From: Gammaproteobacteria bacterium
Lineage (GTDB): Bacteria; Pseudomonadota; Gammaproteobacteria; UBA9214
NCBI GenBank assembly: GCA_030632175.1
Contig: DAOVVG010000196.1
Location: 1-5,008 of the forward strand
Reading direction: 5' to 3'
DNA length: 5,008 bases
Shown piece after piece: positions 1 through 5,003 of the stretch. Position numbers and translations under genes: made by a program. The notes beneath the pieces were generated by a model. It was given only the letters and a program-made list of their open reading frames with translations. It made no database searches and was not told where the DNA came from. Position 1 is the first letter of the stretch, and the number at the start of each line of letters is the position of its first letter.

Positions 1-273
1 GCCCTCGTCCAGTGCTTCGTCCTCCGACTGCATCAGGCGTCGTTGATAATTGCCAATCTGGTTGGCCACACCGCGACCGTAATGCTCACGCACCAGCTGC
101 AGGTAGGTTGCCAGCTGGTAGGCGCGAATGCCGGCTGTGAAAACAGGCCGGCATCCCGGCTCAATATATTTCCCGGTGCAAGCCGTTTCGAAGGGATCTC
201 CCAGCCGGTCAAGATAATCAACCGGCAACACTGCAAGACTGTAGATACCGATGTTGATTTTTTTATTTAGCAC
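1..273 (-). CDS. N-terminal part of an unrecognised protein, cut by the window edge
   Basis: Reading on the minus strand from a GTG at 271-273, 91 codons stay open to the window edge without a stop. The product begins MLNKKINIGIYSLAVLPVDY and continues with a mixed, ordinary globular composition, including YIEPGCRPVF, GIRAYQLATYLQLVREHYG and an acidic stretch QSEDEALDEG near the edge. The middle of the visible part looks helical. There is no signal peptide or transmembrane segment, and I do not recognise the family. The GTG is chosen because AGGAA lies four bases upstream. An in-frame ATG at 334-336 would add 21 residues (MITVLILEGKHK...) but has no evident ribosome site and a less protein-like composition. 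Open frames on the opposite strand here look like shadows. The gene is divergent from the AraC-family regulator and could be its target, but that rests on position only. Confidence 0.6.
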   Translation of the reverse strand, partial: MLNKKINIGIYSLAVLPVDYLDRLGDPFETACTGKYIEPGCRPVFTAGIRAYQLATYLQLVREHYGRGVANQIGNYQRRLMQSEDEALDEG

Positions 274-346
274 AAGGTTCCTGAGCCGGCTGCCGCACGA
301 TTTATGCTTGCCTTCCAAGATCAACACAGTAATCATTAAAGCCAGC

Positions 347-369
347 TGGCAACTAATCAGTTGATGCCA
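347..369. promoter_or_regulatory. Inverted repeat between divergent genes, candidate operator
   Basis: The 130-bp gap between the divergent gene starts holds two overlapping symmetric signals: CAACT-aatc-AGTTG (350-363, perfect 5-bp arms) and TGGCA...TGCCA (347-351 and 365-369). Together they form a 23-bp imperfect palindrome located 35 to 57 bp upstream of the AraC-family start, a plausible position for a transcription-factor site serving one or both promoters. Many AraC-family proteins bind direct repeats rather than palindromes, so the bound protein is unknown. I see no convincing -35/-10 pair in either direction. Confidence 0.4.
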
Positions 370-403
370 AAATCTAGTCCCCGGAGACCGCGATTTACAG
401 CCC

Positions 404-1414
404 ATGGATATACCTGCAGATATCACCTCTCTCGGCAGTGTCGTCGCCCTGATCGCACAGACCCTGCACAACCATGGTTATGACCCGGCACCGCTGCTCT
501 CGGAAGCCGGTATTAACGCCGAGGAAAGCTGCAACGCGAACGCCCGGGTTCCCACTACAAAGACAATGAAACTGTGGCGGCTGGCAGTGGCTGCGACCGG
601 CGATCCCGCTTTCGGACTGGTAGCCGCACGTCACTTCCAGCCGGCCGTCCTGCATGGACTCGGGTTTGCCTGGCTGGCCAGCGATACCCTGCGTGATGCG
701 CTGGGTCGACTGGTGAAATATTCACACCTGATTAACGCACTGCCCGACTTCCGGCTGGAAGACGGGGAAGACACCGTTGACCTGGTGGTAACAGTGCCGG
801 ATCTCGGGCCGAACTTTTCCCATGCGGCAACCGATGCCGGGCTGGCCATGTTTCTGCGCATGTGCCAGATTACCGCCGCAAACGATGTGATGCCGGTGCA
901 TGTCGCCCTGCAACGCCCGGAGCCTGTCGATAAAAAACCCTATACAGCGATGTTCGGCCCGTCCATTGAATATTCGGCAGACGCACATCGTTTGAGTTTT
1001 GATGCCACGCTGGCTAACACCCCGTTGTCGACAGCACACCCCGAGCTTGCACGGCTGAATGACCAGACCGTCATCGATTATCTCGCGCGTTATGAGCGCA
1101 GCAACCTCGCCATGCAGGTGCGCGCGAAAATTATCGAGGGACTGCCCGATGGCAGGCCCAGTCAGGAAGACATCGCCCAGACACTGAATACCAGTCTGCG
1201 CAGCCTGCAGCGCAAACTGCGCGATGAAGATACCAGCTTCAAGGACTTGTTGAATGAAACCCAGCAAGAACTGGCCTTGCAATATATCCGGGATACCAGC
1301 CGCACGATCGGTGAAATCACCTATTTGCTGGGTTTTTCCGAACCCAGCAATTTCACCCGGGCCTTTAAACGCTGGACGGGGAAATCCCCCGGGGAATTCA
1401 GATCACATCACTGA
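404..1414 (+). CDS. AraC-family transcriptional regulator, OruR/ArgR-like two-domain type
   Basis: A complete 336-residue DNA-binding regulator. Residues about 25-205 match the arabinose-binding-type N-terminal domain (PF12625 style) found in OruR and related regulators, with landmarks such as HGLGFAWLASDTLRDAL and the RLSFDATLANTPL segment. The C-terminal AraC domain carries two helix-turn-helix units: the first around 253-275 (SQEDIAQTLNTSLRSLQRKL) and the second around 302-333, with the family signature GFSEPSNFTRAFKRWTGKSP. The length of about 335 residues is normal for this class. The ATG at 404 is the first start after an in-frame TGA at 362-364. No good Shine-Dalgarno is visible; the nearest GGAG is about 18 bases upstream. 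The N-domain usually senses a small molecule, but the ligand cannot be read from sequence. The gene is divergent from the unknown gene at the left edge and its end faces csrA only 21 bp away, without a visible terminator. Family assignment is secure; the target is not known. Confidence 0.93.
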   Translation: MDIPADITSLGSVVALIAQTLHNHGYDPAPLLSEAGINAEESCNANARVPTTKTMKLWRLAVAATGDPAFGLVAARHFQPAVLHGLGFAWLASDTLRDALGRLVKYSHLINALPDFRLEDGEDTVDLVVTVPDLGPNFSHAATDAGLAMFLRMCQITAANDVMPVHVALQRPEPVDKKPYTAMFGPSIEYSADAHRLSFDATLANTPLSTAHPELARLNDQTVIDYLARYERSNLAMQVRAKIIEGLPDGRPSQEDIAQTLNTSLRSLQRKLRDEDTSFKDLLNETQQELALQYIRDTSRTIGEITYLLGFSEPSNFTRAFKRWTGKSPGEFRSHH

Positions 1415-1435
1415 TGGCAACCCCCGCCGTGTCGC

Positions 1436-1618
1436 CTACGCCTCATCCTTACAGCGCTCACGCTGGATTCTCTCGTAGACCTCTTGCCGGTGCACTTCAA
1501 TATCCCGGGGCGCACTGATGCCAATCCGGACCTGACCACCCTTGATCCCCAGTACCGTTAGCGTGACATCATCGCCCACCATCAGCGACTCATTAACCTT
1601 CCGCGTCAAAATCAACAT
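1436..1618 (-). CDS. csrA: CsrA, carbon storage regulator (RNA-binding translational regulator)
   Basis: A 60-residue protein starting MLILTRKVNESLMVGDDVTL and continuing TVLGIKGGQVRIGISAPRD, then IEVHRQEVYERIQRE. CsrA/RsmA is a dimeric protein that binds GGA motifs in mRNA leaders to repress or stabilise transcripts, controlling carbon flux, motility and biofilm. The residues used for RNA contact in known CsrA are present: L4 and R6 in the first strand and R44 in the VHR motif. Length is typical (about 61 in E. coli). I place the start at ATG 1616-1618, not at the in-frame ATG 15 bases upstream, because CsrA proteins begin MLILTR and the upstream ATG lies inside the ribosome-binding segment (GGAGG and AGGA). 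The common neighbours alaS and tRNA-Ser are not here, so this may be a stand-alone or second copy. It converges with the AraC-family gene. Confidence 0.97.
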   Translation of the reverse strand: MLILTRKVNESLMVGDDVTLTVLGIKGGQVRIGISAPRDIEVHRQEVYERIQRERCKDEA

Positions 1619-1661
1619 GAATCCTGCCTCCATAGCCTGAATACTTCCCCTGCCTGGGGAA
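1619..1661 (-). promoter_or_regulatory. csrA leader: ribosome site, GGA motifs and a small hairpin
   Basis: On the minus strand the 43 bases before the csrA start contain three GGA motifs (plus-strand TCC at 1646-1648, 1629-1631 and 1622-1624), the last two overlapping the GGAGG/AGGA ribosome-binding sequence. A hairpin with perfect 6-bp arms, TTCCCC and GGGGAA around a 5-base loop, lies at 1645-1661. CsrA is known to bind GGA motifs that overlap Shine-Dalgarno sequences and in E. coli represses its own translation, so autoregulation is a fair inference. The GGA at the hairpin sits in the stem rather than in the loop, which is not the ideal CsrA arrangement. No convincing promoter was identified further upstream. 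Confidence 0.5.
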
Positions 1662-1773
1662 TCTGCAGAGGATTATGCGAGGACAAGGGCAAAACACAGC
1701 TATCTTCAGCCGCCATTTCATTATCAGACAGCGTCAGGTTACAACGATGAACATAGGGGGATGTGTAAATACT

Positions 1774-1794
1774 CCCTCCCCCTCAGGGGGAGGG
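1774..1794. repeat. Perfect 10-bp stem-loop, left end of the REP-like element
   Basis: CCCTCCCCCT (1774-1783) and AGGGGGAGGG (1785-1794) are exact reverse complements separated by a single C, so in a real hairpin the innermost pairs would open to form the loop. No T-run follows on the plus strand and no matching U-run is evident on the minus strand, so a classical intrinsic terminator is unlikely. Confidence 0.7.
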
Positions 1795-1856
1795 CCGGGG
1801 AGAGCAAAGCGAGGGGCCGGGGATCTATAACTTTATATATTTTCCCCTCTTCCTGG

Positions 1857-1902
1857 CCTTCTCCCGGAGCACCCGATTAGTCACCGGGTATAAAGGAGAA
1901 GG
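1857..1902. repeat. Nested stem-loop, right end of the REP-like element
   Basis: The outer stem is CCTTCTCC (1857-1864) with GGAGAAGG (1895-1902), a perfect 8 bp. Inside it is a second perfect 5-bp stem, ACCCG (1871-1875) with CGGGT (1885-1889), around a 9-base loop. The inner hairpin has no counterpart in the left unit, so it looks like an expansion of the loop. No T-run follows. Confidence 0.6.
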
Positions 1903-2088
1903 AATTCTTCTTTGAACACCCTGTTAATTTTCAACCGAAGATTATTTGCATACCTTCCAGTCTCCTTTCAGGGACCATAAGGTAGAAACTCAGCAGAATG
2001 ACCAGGTGCGTGAGTTATTCAGCTGCGCATTTACAGTAATAGAAAAGTTTTCCAGAGACGAACCTTGATTCGTTCAGAACCTGTCGAG
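1903..2088. other. Gene-free stretch between the repeat and the PilZ gene
   Basis: No reading frame here has a protein-like composition or a supported start. On the minus strand this is the 3' flank of the PilZ gene, but no G/C-rich hairpin followed by a T-run is present, so the PilZ transcript may end further on, near the REP-like element. The only start with a nearby purine-rich ribosome-like site on the minus strand (ATGCAAATA..., about 1950) closes after six codons and is not credible. Confidence 0.5.
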
Positions 2089-2508
2089 CTAGTCCTGTCG
2101 ACACTCCCCGATAAAGGTTTGCAGCTTTTCGGTGGCCTGTTGCGTCAGGTCGATAAACTCGGCACCGACCTGAAACAGGTCCTGCGCCAGTCGTTCAGTA
2201 TGAACAATACGCGCACCGGTTTTTATTAACAAATCGGGCGCATCATCTTCAGACAGGTTGAAATAGATATTGATAAAGACATCCAGCACCACACCGAGTG
2301 GTGTCTTTTCTTCCAGGAACATGTTGTTAATCACATGCTGGTTACAACTAAATTTCACACCACCGCAGGACAGATCAAGAATCAGGGCAACGCTCATCTC
2401 GCCGCCCGGGGGGCCGACTTCACAGGGTATTTGCGTTTTGACACGGAAGTTCTTCCTGTCACTGCGCAGGTGCTGGCGCGCTTCCTTGTTAGGATTTACC
2501 GGTATCAC
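2089..2508 (-). CDS. PilZ-domain protein (cyclic-di-GMP receptor type)
   Basis: A 139-residue cytoplasmic protein consisting essentially of one PilZ domain. The two c-di-GMP-binding signatures are both present: RxxxR as RKNFR at residues 18-22, and DxSxxG as DLSCGG at residues 45-50, with the N-terminal arm expected before the beta barrel. PilZ proteins bind c-di-GMP and change the activity of motility, secretion or polysaccharide machinery, so this one is predicted to be ligand-competent; its output partner is unknown. The start is GTG at 2506-2508, the only conventional start after an in-frame TGA shortly upstream. The ribosome site is weak. There is no signal peptide or membrane helix. It lies 64 bp downstream of the FGE-like gene on the same strand and could be co-transcribed with it, although nothing shows a functional link. 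Confidence 0.88.
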   Translation of the reverse strand: MIPVNPNKEARQHLRSDRKNFRVKTQIPCEVGPPGGEMSVALILDLSCGGVKFSCNQHVINNMFLEEKTPLGVVLDVFINIYFNLSEDDAPDLLIKTGARIVHTERLAQDLFQVGAEFIDLTQQATEKLQTFIGECRQD

Positions 2509-2572
2509 GATATCTGCCCAGTTGTTCGTGCATCAGAATCAGACGAGAATTTATGCTTCAGCCCCTAAAAGG

Positions 2573-3421
2573 TCAAGTCTGGCGCGGCTCGGCTATCACG
2601 CGGAAACCATTCACCTCATAGGCAACACCGGGCTTGTTGGCCGCGCGGTAACCGGGGCGCAGCAAGTGTACCGGACAATGGTAGGAGCCACCCCGGCGAA
2701 CCTTTGCAAAACCCTCGGCAGGCCCGTGCGGGTCAGCCGCCACCGCCTGTGCATAACTGTCAGCAGCATACCAGTCATCAACCCACTCCCAGACGTTTCC
2801 GAGCATGTCATAGAGACCGAAGGCATTCGGCTTTCGAGTTGCAACAACCTGAGGTATATCGCCTGAGTTATTGATAAACCATGCATATTCTTCCAGATTA
2901 TCAACCGGCATCGGCCGCAGTCCCGCGCTACCGGCACGCGCGGCGTACTCCCACTCCGCCTCGCTGGGCAGACGGTAACGGTAGTCGCTGTCGAGCTTGT
3001 TGAGCTCTTCGACAAAGCGCGCCGCCATGTACCAGGAACTGGTTGCCATGGGTCGTTGCTGCCAGTCTTCCGCTTGCCAGAATGCCTCGGGGCCGGGCTT
3101 GTTTTCCATCACCCGGAACCAGGTGTCCTGGGTAACTTCTGTGGTCCCCAGGTAGAAGCCCCGCGTGATACGCACCGGGTGTGCGGGCGTCTCATCGAGC
3201 ACATCATCCGGTTTTAGTTCCGGAAATTCCATGCGGGCTGACTCTACTTCAGCGGTCCCCATGGTGAAGGTTCCGGCGGGAATTTTCACAAAACGCATAC
3301 CAAAACGGTTGTCGATAAAATCTCCGGCCTGCGCCAGGCCGGCCATACAAAAGATGACAACCGCAAAATAACCGCGGCGTTTTTTCAGGCCATTGCAGGC
3401 TGTTGTTCGATTGTTTTCCAT
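2573..3421 (-). CDS. Secreted formylglycine-generating-enzyme-like (SUMF1/EgtB/PvdO family) protein
   Basis: A 282-residue protein counted from ATG 3419-3421. An in-frame GTG at 3428-3430 would add three residues (MGE); neither start has a strong ribosome site. A Sec signal peptide is clear: KKRR at 13-16, a hydrophobic core, and AQA before a likely cut at 32/33. There is no good lipobox. The FGE-sulfatase fold follows with its usual order: IPAGTFTMG (47-55), PAHPVRITRGFYLGTTEVTQ (79-98), LPSEAEWEYAARAG (151-164), NAFGLYDMLGNVWEWVDDW (199-217), RRGGSYHC (242-249) and GFRV near the end. True formylglycine-generating enzymes use two cysteines in a GGSxxC-HxSYC arrangement; here C249 fits the first, but the second position is occupied by a non-cysteine in PVHLLRPGYR. 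It is therefore unlikely to be a standard sulfatase activator and more likely an envelope FGE-fold protein of unknown substrate. Its 5' end overlaps the degenerate RND gene. Confidence 0.9.
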   Translation of the reverse strand: MENNRTTACNGLKKRRGYFAVVIFCMAGLAQAGDFIDNRFGMRFVKIPAGTFTMGTAEVESARMEFPELKPDDVLDETPAHPVRITRGFYLGTTEVTQDTWFRVMENKPGPEAFWQAEDWQQRPMATSSWYMAARFVEELNKLDSDYRYRLPSEAEWEYAARAGSAGLRPMPVDNLEEYAWFINNSGDIPQVVATRKPNAFGLYDMLGNVWEWVDDWYAADSYAQAVAADPHGPAEGFAKVRRGGSYHCPVHLLRPGYRAANKPGVAYEVNGFRVIAEPRQT

Positions 3422-3838
3422 TTCACCCACTTGAGCTCGAGCACAAACAAAGAATACATCACCGCGACCAGCAACAAAGTGACCACCGTGGCAAGTGCCG
3501 GCCCGCTAATCTGCACATAACACAGCGGTTGCCACAACGGGCCACCGTGAATAGCCAGCGGCAACAGCGCCAGATAATTGCACCGACAGTAATCATAACC
3601 GGATGCAAACGCATAATACCGGCATCCAGCAGGGACTCACGCATGGGCTCGCCGCGCTCATGCGCTGCTTCGACGAAGTCAAACAACACAATGATATGCC
3701 TGACGATCACACCCACCAGCACACCTGCCACTGCAATGATGCCATAAAGCCGAATGCACTGTTGACTATACAGATTGCCACAAAGGCACCGCACATGCCG
3801 CAGGGAACCGTTGCAAATACCAGCAGCCGGTTTTCCTG
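3385..3838 (-). pseudogene. C-terminal remnant of an RND efflux permease, two frameshifts
   Basis: In three successive minus-strand frames this segment encodes the last part of an HAE/AcrB-like RND transporter. First comes NRLLVFATVPCGMCGAF..., then LYGIIAVAGVLV and DFVEAAHERGEPMRESLLDAG with RLHPVMITVGAII, then LALLPLAIHGGPLWQPLCY, VTLLLVAVMYSLFVLELKW and a stop at 3385-3387. These match the transmembrane helices, the R-x-RPI-x-MT-like motif and the GPLWxPL motif near the end of RND permeases. Frame changes are needed at about 3746-3752 and about 3571-3576, and each is repaired by adding one C (GGC to GGCC, ATC to ATCC). The usual ND after GVLV is replaced by GVIVRH. RND permeases are about 1,000 residues, so most of the gene is absent. 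The final 37 bases overlap the FGE-like start. Sequencing error could explain the frameshifts but not the missing N-terminal bulk. Confidence 0.82.
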
Positions 3839-3973
3839 CAGGGCAATGTCCAACACCGGGTCGAGGACCAGACTTTCAGCTGTTTAGGCGGCCTGCCCGC
3901 TGGCGACCAACAATCCGCACAGCAGGCCGGTTAGCTGGGCAGTTATCCGGCCCGAACGGAGATATTCAGGCAT
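3839..3973 (-). pseudogene. Signal-peptide start of an exported protein, probably the efflux adaptor, with in-frame stop
   Basis: From ATG 3971-3973 the minus strand reads MPEYLRSGRITAQLTGLLCG then LLVASGQAA. This is a convincing Sec signal peptide, with arginines followed by a hydrophobic core and ending in a signal-peptidase-like site. A TAA at 3884-3886 follows directly. The same frame then continues TAESLVLDPVLDIALQ and runs without interruption into the RND permease helix. Periplasmic adaptor (membrane-fusion) proteins of RND pumps start with a signal peptide followed by a short segment of this style and are normally encoded just before the permease. I infer that a deletion joined the adaptor start to the permease end near 3836. 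The export signal is well supported; the adaptor identity is only inferred from the neighbour. No strong ribosome site precedes the ATG. Confidence 0.5.
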
Positions 3974-4244
3974 GTGACCCAGTGCCACAGCCACTACCCA
4001 TTCCCTGGATGCTCCGTCCGTGAGTCATAGCCGGCAGTCACGTTCTGTGGATAAAAATCATGTTGTCTTTCAGGATCATTGACATAGACAATCTTTCAAG
4101 AAGCGGGCTTATTACAGCACAGGGTCCCTGACAAGCTAACCGAAACCCCTGCACCGCCCTTCGCAACAGCCGCGAGGAAACCATATCAGCTTATTAGCGC
4201 TACCTTTCATAAAAAAATTCTTTTGGCGCACGCACGATTTGTAT

Positions 4245-4256
4245 CCTATGTATAGG
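4245..4256. promoter_or_regulatory. Short palindrome CCTAT-gt-ATAGG upstream of the peroxiredoxin
   Basis: Perfect 5-bp inverted arms around two bases, 38 to 49 bp before the peroxiredoxin start, in the likely promoter area. The CTAT/ATAG half-sites recall the ATAG-type elements bound by OxyR, but OxyR sites have four such elements with 7-base spacing, which is not seen here. It could be an operator or a chance palindrome overlapping the -10 region. Confidence 0.35.
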
Positions 4257-4280
4257 GTGTTAGTTTGTTGAACATACACA

Positions 4281-4286
4281 AAGGAG
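4281..4286 (+). promoter_or_regulatory. Shine-Dalgarno of the peroxiredoxin, fixing the GTG start
   Basis: AAGGAG is a strong match to the anti-Shine-Dalgarno and ends seven bases before GTG 4294-4296. This supports the GTG as the true start even though it is not ATG. Confidence 0.85.
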
Positions 4287-4293
4287 ATATCCA

Positions 4294-4935
4294 GTGGCAC
4301 TACAACTCGGCGATATAGCACCTGATTTCAACGCAGAGACCACGGAAGGCAATATCCGTCTGTACGACTGGATGGGTGACGATTGGGCAGTGCTGTTTTC
4401 ACATCCAAAGGATTTTACACCGGTCTGCACCACCGAACTGGGTGAAGTAGCCCGGTTAAAGCCCAGGTTCGACAAGCGCAACGTGAAGGTCATCGGCCTG
4501 AGCGTCGACCCCCTCGACGCACATCAGCGATGGGCTGACGATATCAGGGAAACCCAGGGGTATGCACTGAACTTCCCGTTAATCGCAGATTCTGATCGCA
4601 GGATCTCGACAGCGTACGGGATGATTCACCCAAGTGCCGACAACACCATGACGGTGCGGTCGGTGTTTGTCATTGGCGCGGATAAAACTGTCAAGCTGAT
4701 GATTACCTACCCCGCAAGTACCGGCCGCAATTTCGAGGAAATCCTGCGCGTAATCGACTCACTACAACTTACCGCGGATTTCAATGTTGCGACACCGGTC
4801 AACTGGACGTATGGCGAAGACGTCATCATCGTTCCGGCTTTAAGTGATGACGAGGCGCGGGATCAGTTCCCGGCCGGCTGGAACAGCGTCAGACCATACA
4901 TGCGAGTGATACACCAACCTTCCAGAGGACACTAG
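4294..4935 (+). CDS. 1-Cys peroxiredoxin, Prx6 family
   Basis: A complete 213-residue cytoplasmic thiol peroxidase that would reduce hydrogen peroxide and organic hydroperoxides. The active site is in SHPKDFTPVCTTELGEV: peroxidatic Cys45 within the P-x-x-x-T-x-x-C motif (P38, T42), with H37 and the PVCTTE sequence typical of the Prx6 subfamily, and the catalytic arginine R122 in TVRSVFVI. Cys45 is the only cysteine, so there is no resolving cysteine within the chain and an external thiol must recycle it. The longer C-terminal domain (PVNWTYGEDVIIVPALSDDE, then a PYMR motif near the end) is the Prx6 extension that forms the dimer, and the length is normal for the family. The GTG start is set by AAGGAG seven bases upstream. 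A strong terminator follows 35 bp after the stop, so the gene is probably transcribed alone. Confidence 0.96.
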   Translation: MALQLGDIAPDFNAETTEGNIRLYDWMGDDWAVLFSHPKDFTPVCTTELGEVARLKPRFDKRNVKVIGLSVDPLDAHQRWADDIRETQGYALNFPLIADSDRRISTAYGMIHPSADNTMTVRSVFVIGADKTVKLMITYPASTGRNFEEILRVIDSLQLTADFNVATPVNWTYGEDVIIVPALSDDEARDQFPAGWNSVRPYMRVIHQPSRGH

Positions 4936-4970
4936 GAAGCGTCGCCAAACTTCACACACGCTGTCGACGG

Positions 4971-5003
4971 TTACGCCCGGCTAACAACCGGGCGTAATTT
5001 TTT
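4971..5003 (+). terminator. Intrinsic terminator of the peroxiredoxin gene
   Basis: TTACGCCCGG (4971-4980) pairs perfectly over 10 bp with CCGGGCGTAA (4988-4997) around a 7-base loop, followed by six T residues (4998-5003). It starts 35 bases after the peroxiredoxin stop codon. Confidence 0.93.

Larger units (their letters stand above)
1774..1902. repeat. REP-like intergenic element of two inverted G/C-rich units
   Basis: The G-rich unit at 1786-1804 (GGGGGAGGGCCGGGGAGAG) recurs in inverted orientation at 1847-1865, matching 15 of 19 positions when reverse-complemented. All four differences are G in the left unit versus A in the right. Each unit is one arm of a stem-loop: a tight one at 1774-1794 and a larger nested one at 1857-1902. 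Between them are a second GGGCCGGGGA (1814-1823, direct repeat of 1792-1801) and an A/T-rich spacer (1825-1843). The style resembles the CTCCCTC...GAGAGGGC-type repeats scattered between genes in many gammaproteobacteria, and the paired inverted layout resembles BIME/REP arrangements. Copy number elsewhere in the genome cannot be seen from this window. Confidence 0.65.
3974..4293. other. Intergenic region upstream of the peroxiredoxin and of the decayed efflux locus
   Basis: This 320-bp stretch separates the divergent peroxiredoxin and efflux remnant and holds no supportable gene. A minus-strand frame is open upstream of the signal peptide as far as a TGA near 4025, but it has no better start. 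A perfect TTGACA occurs at 4079-4084, without a -10 hexamer at proper spacing. Nearer the peroxiredoxin there is an A-run (4211-4217), TTGGCG (4223-4228) and the palindrome at 4245-4256. The peroxiredoxin promoter probably lies in the last 80 bp, but I cannot fix it. Confidence 0.4.

Noticed and set aside
722..1282. A 186-codon open frame on the minus strand inside the AraC-family gene
   Set aside because: It overlaps a strongly recognised gene, has cysteine-rich unusual composition with no recognisable motif, and is a shadow frame.
1416..1435. A terminator between the convergent AraC-family and csrA genes
   Set aside because: The 21-bp gap has no inverted repeat and no T-run; transcripts may read through or end inside the opposite gene.
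1254..1478. A plus-strand frame extending past the AraC-family stop
   Set aside because: It is an out-of-frame shadow overlapping the helix-turn-helix coding region and the end of csrA.
1774..1902. The G/C-rich hairpins as intrinsic terminators for the PilZ or csrA transcripts
   Set aside because: Neither stem is followed by a T-run on the relevant strand, and the inverted-pair structure is better explained as a REP-like repeat.
2270..2866. A 198-codon open frame on the plus strand
   Set aside because: It lies opposite the PilZ and FGE-like genes, both of which have clear family motifs; its composition is not protein-like.
3403..4023. Several plus-strand open frames (for example 3403-3747, 3603-3887 and 3775-4023)
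   Set aside because: They are antisense to the RND remnant, are rich in T, H, Q and P runs, and match no family.
4079..4084. A perfect TTGACA as the -35 of a peroxiredoxin promoter
   Set aside because: No acceptable -10 hexamer occurs 16 to 18 bases downstream, and it is about 210 bp from the start codon.
4264..4282. TTTGT...ACAAA hairpin just before the peroxiredoxin ribosome site
   Set aside because: Five A/T-rich pairs with a 9-base loop are too weak to claim an RNA switch.
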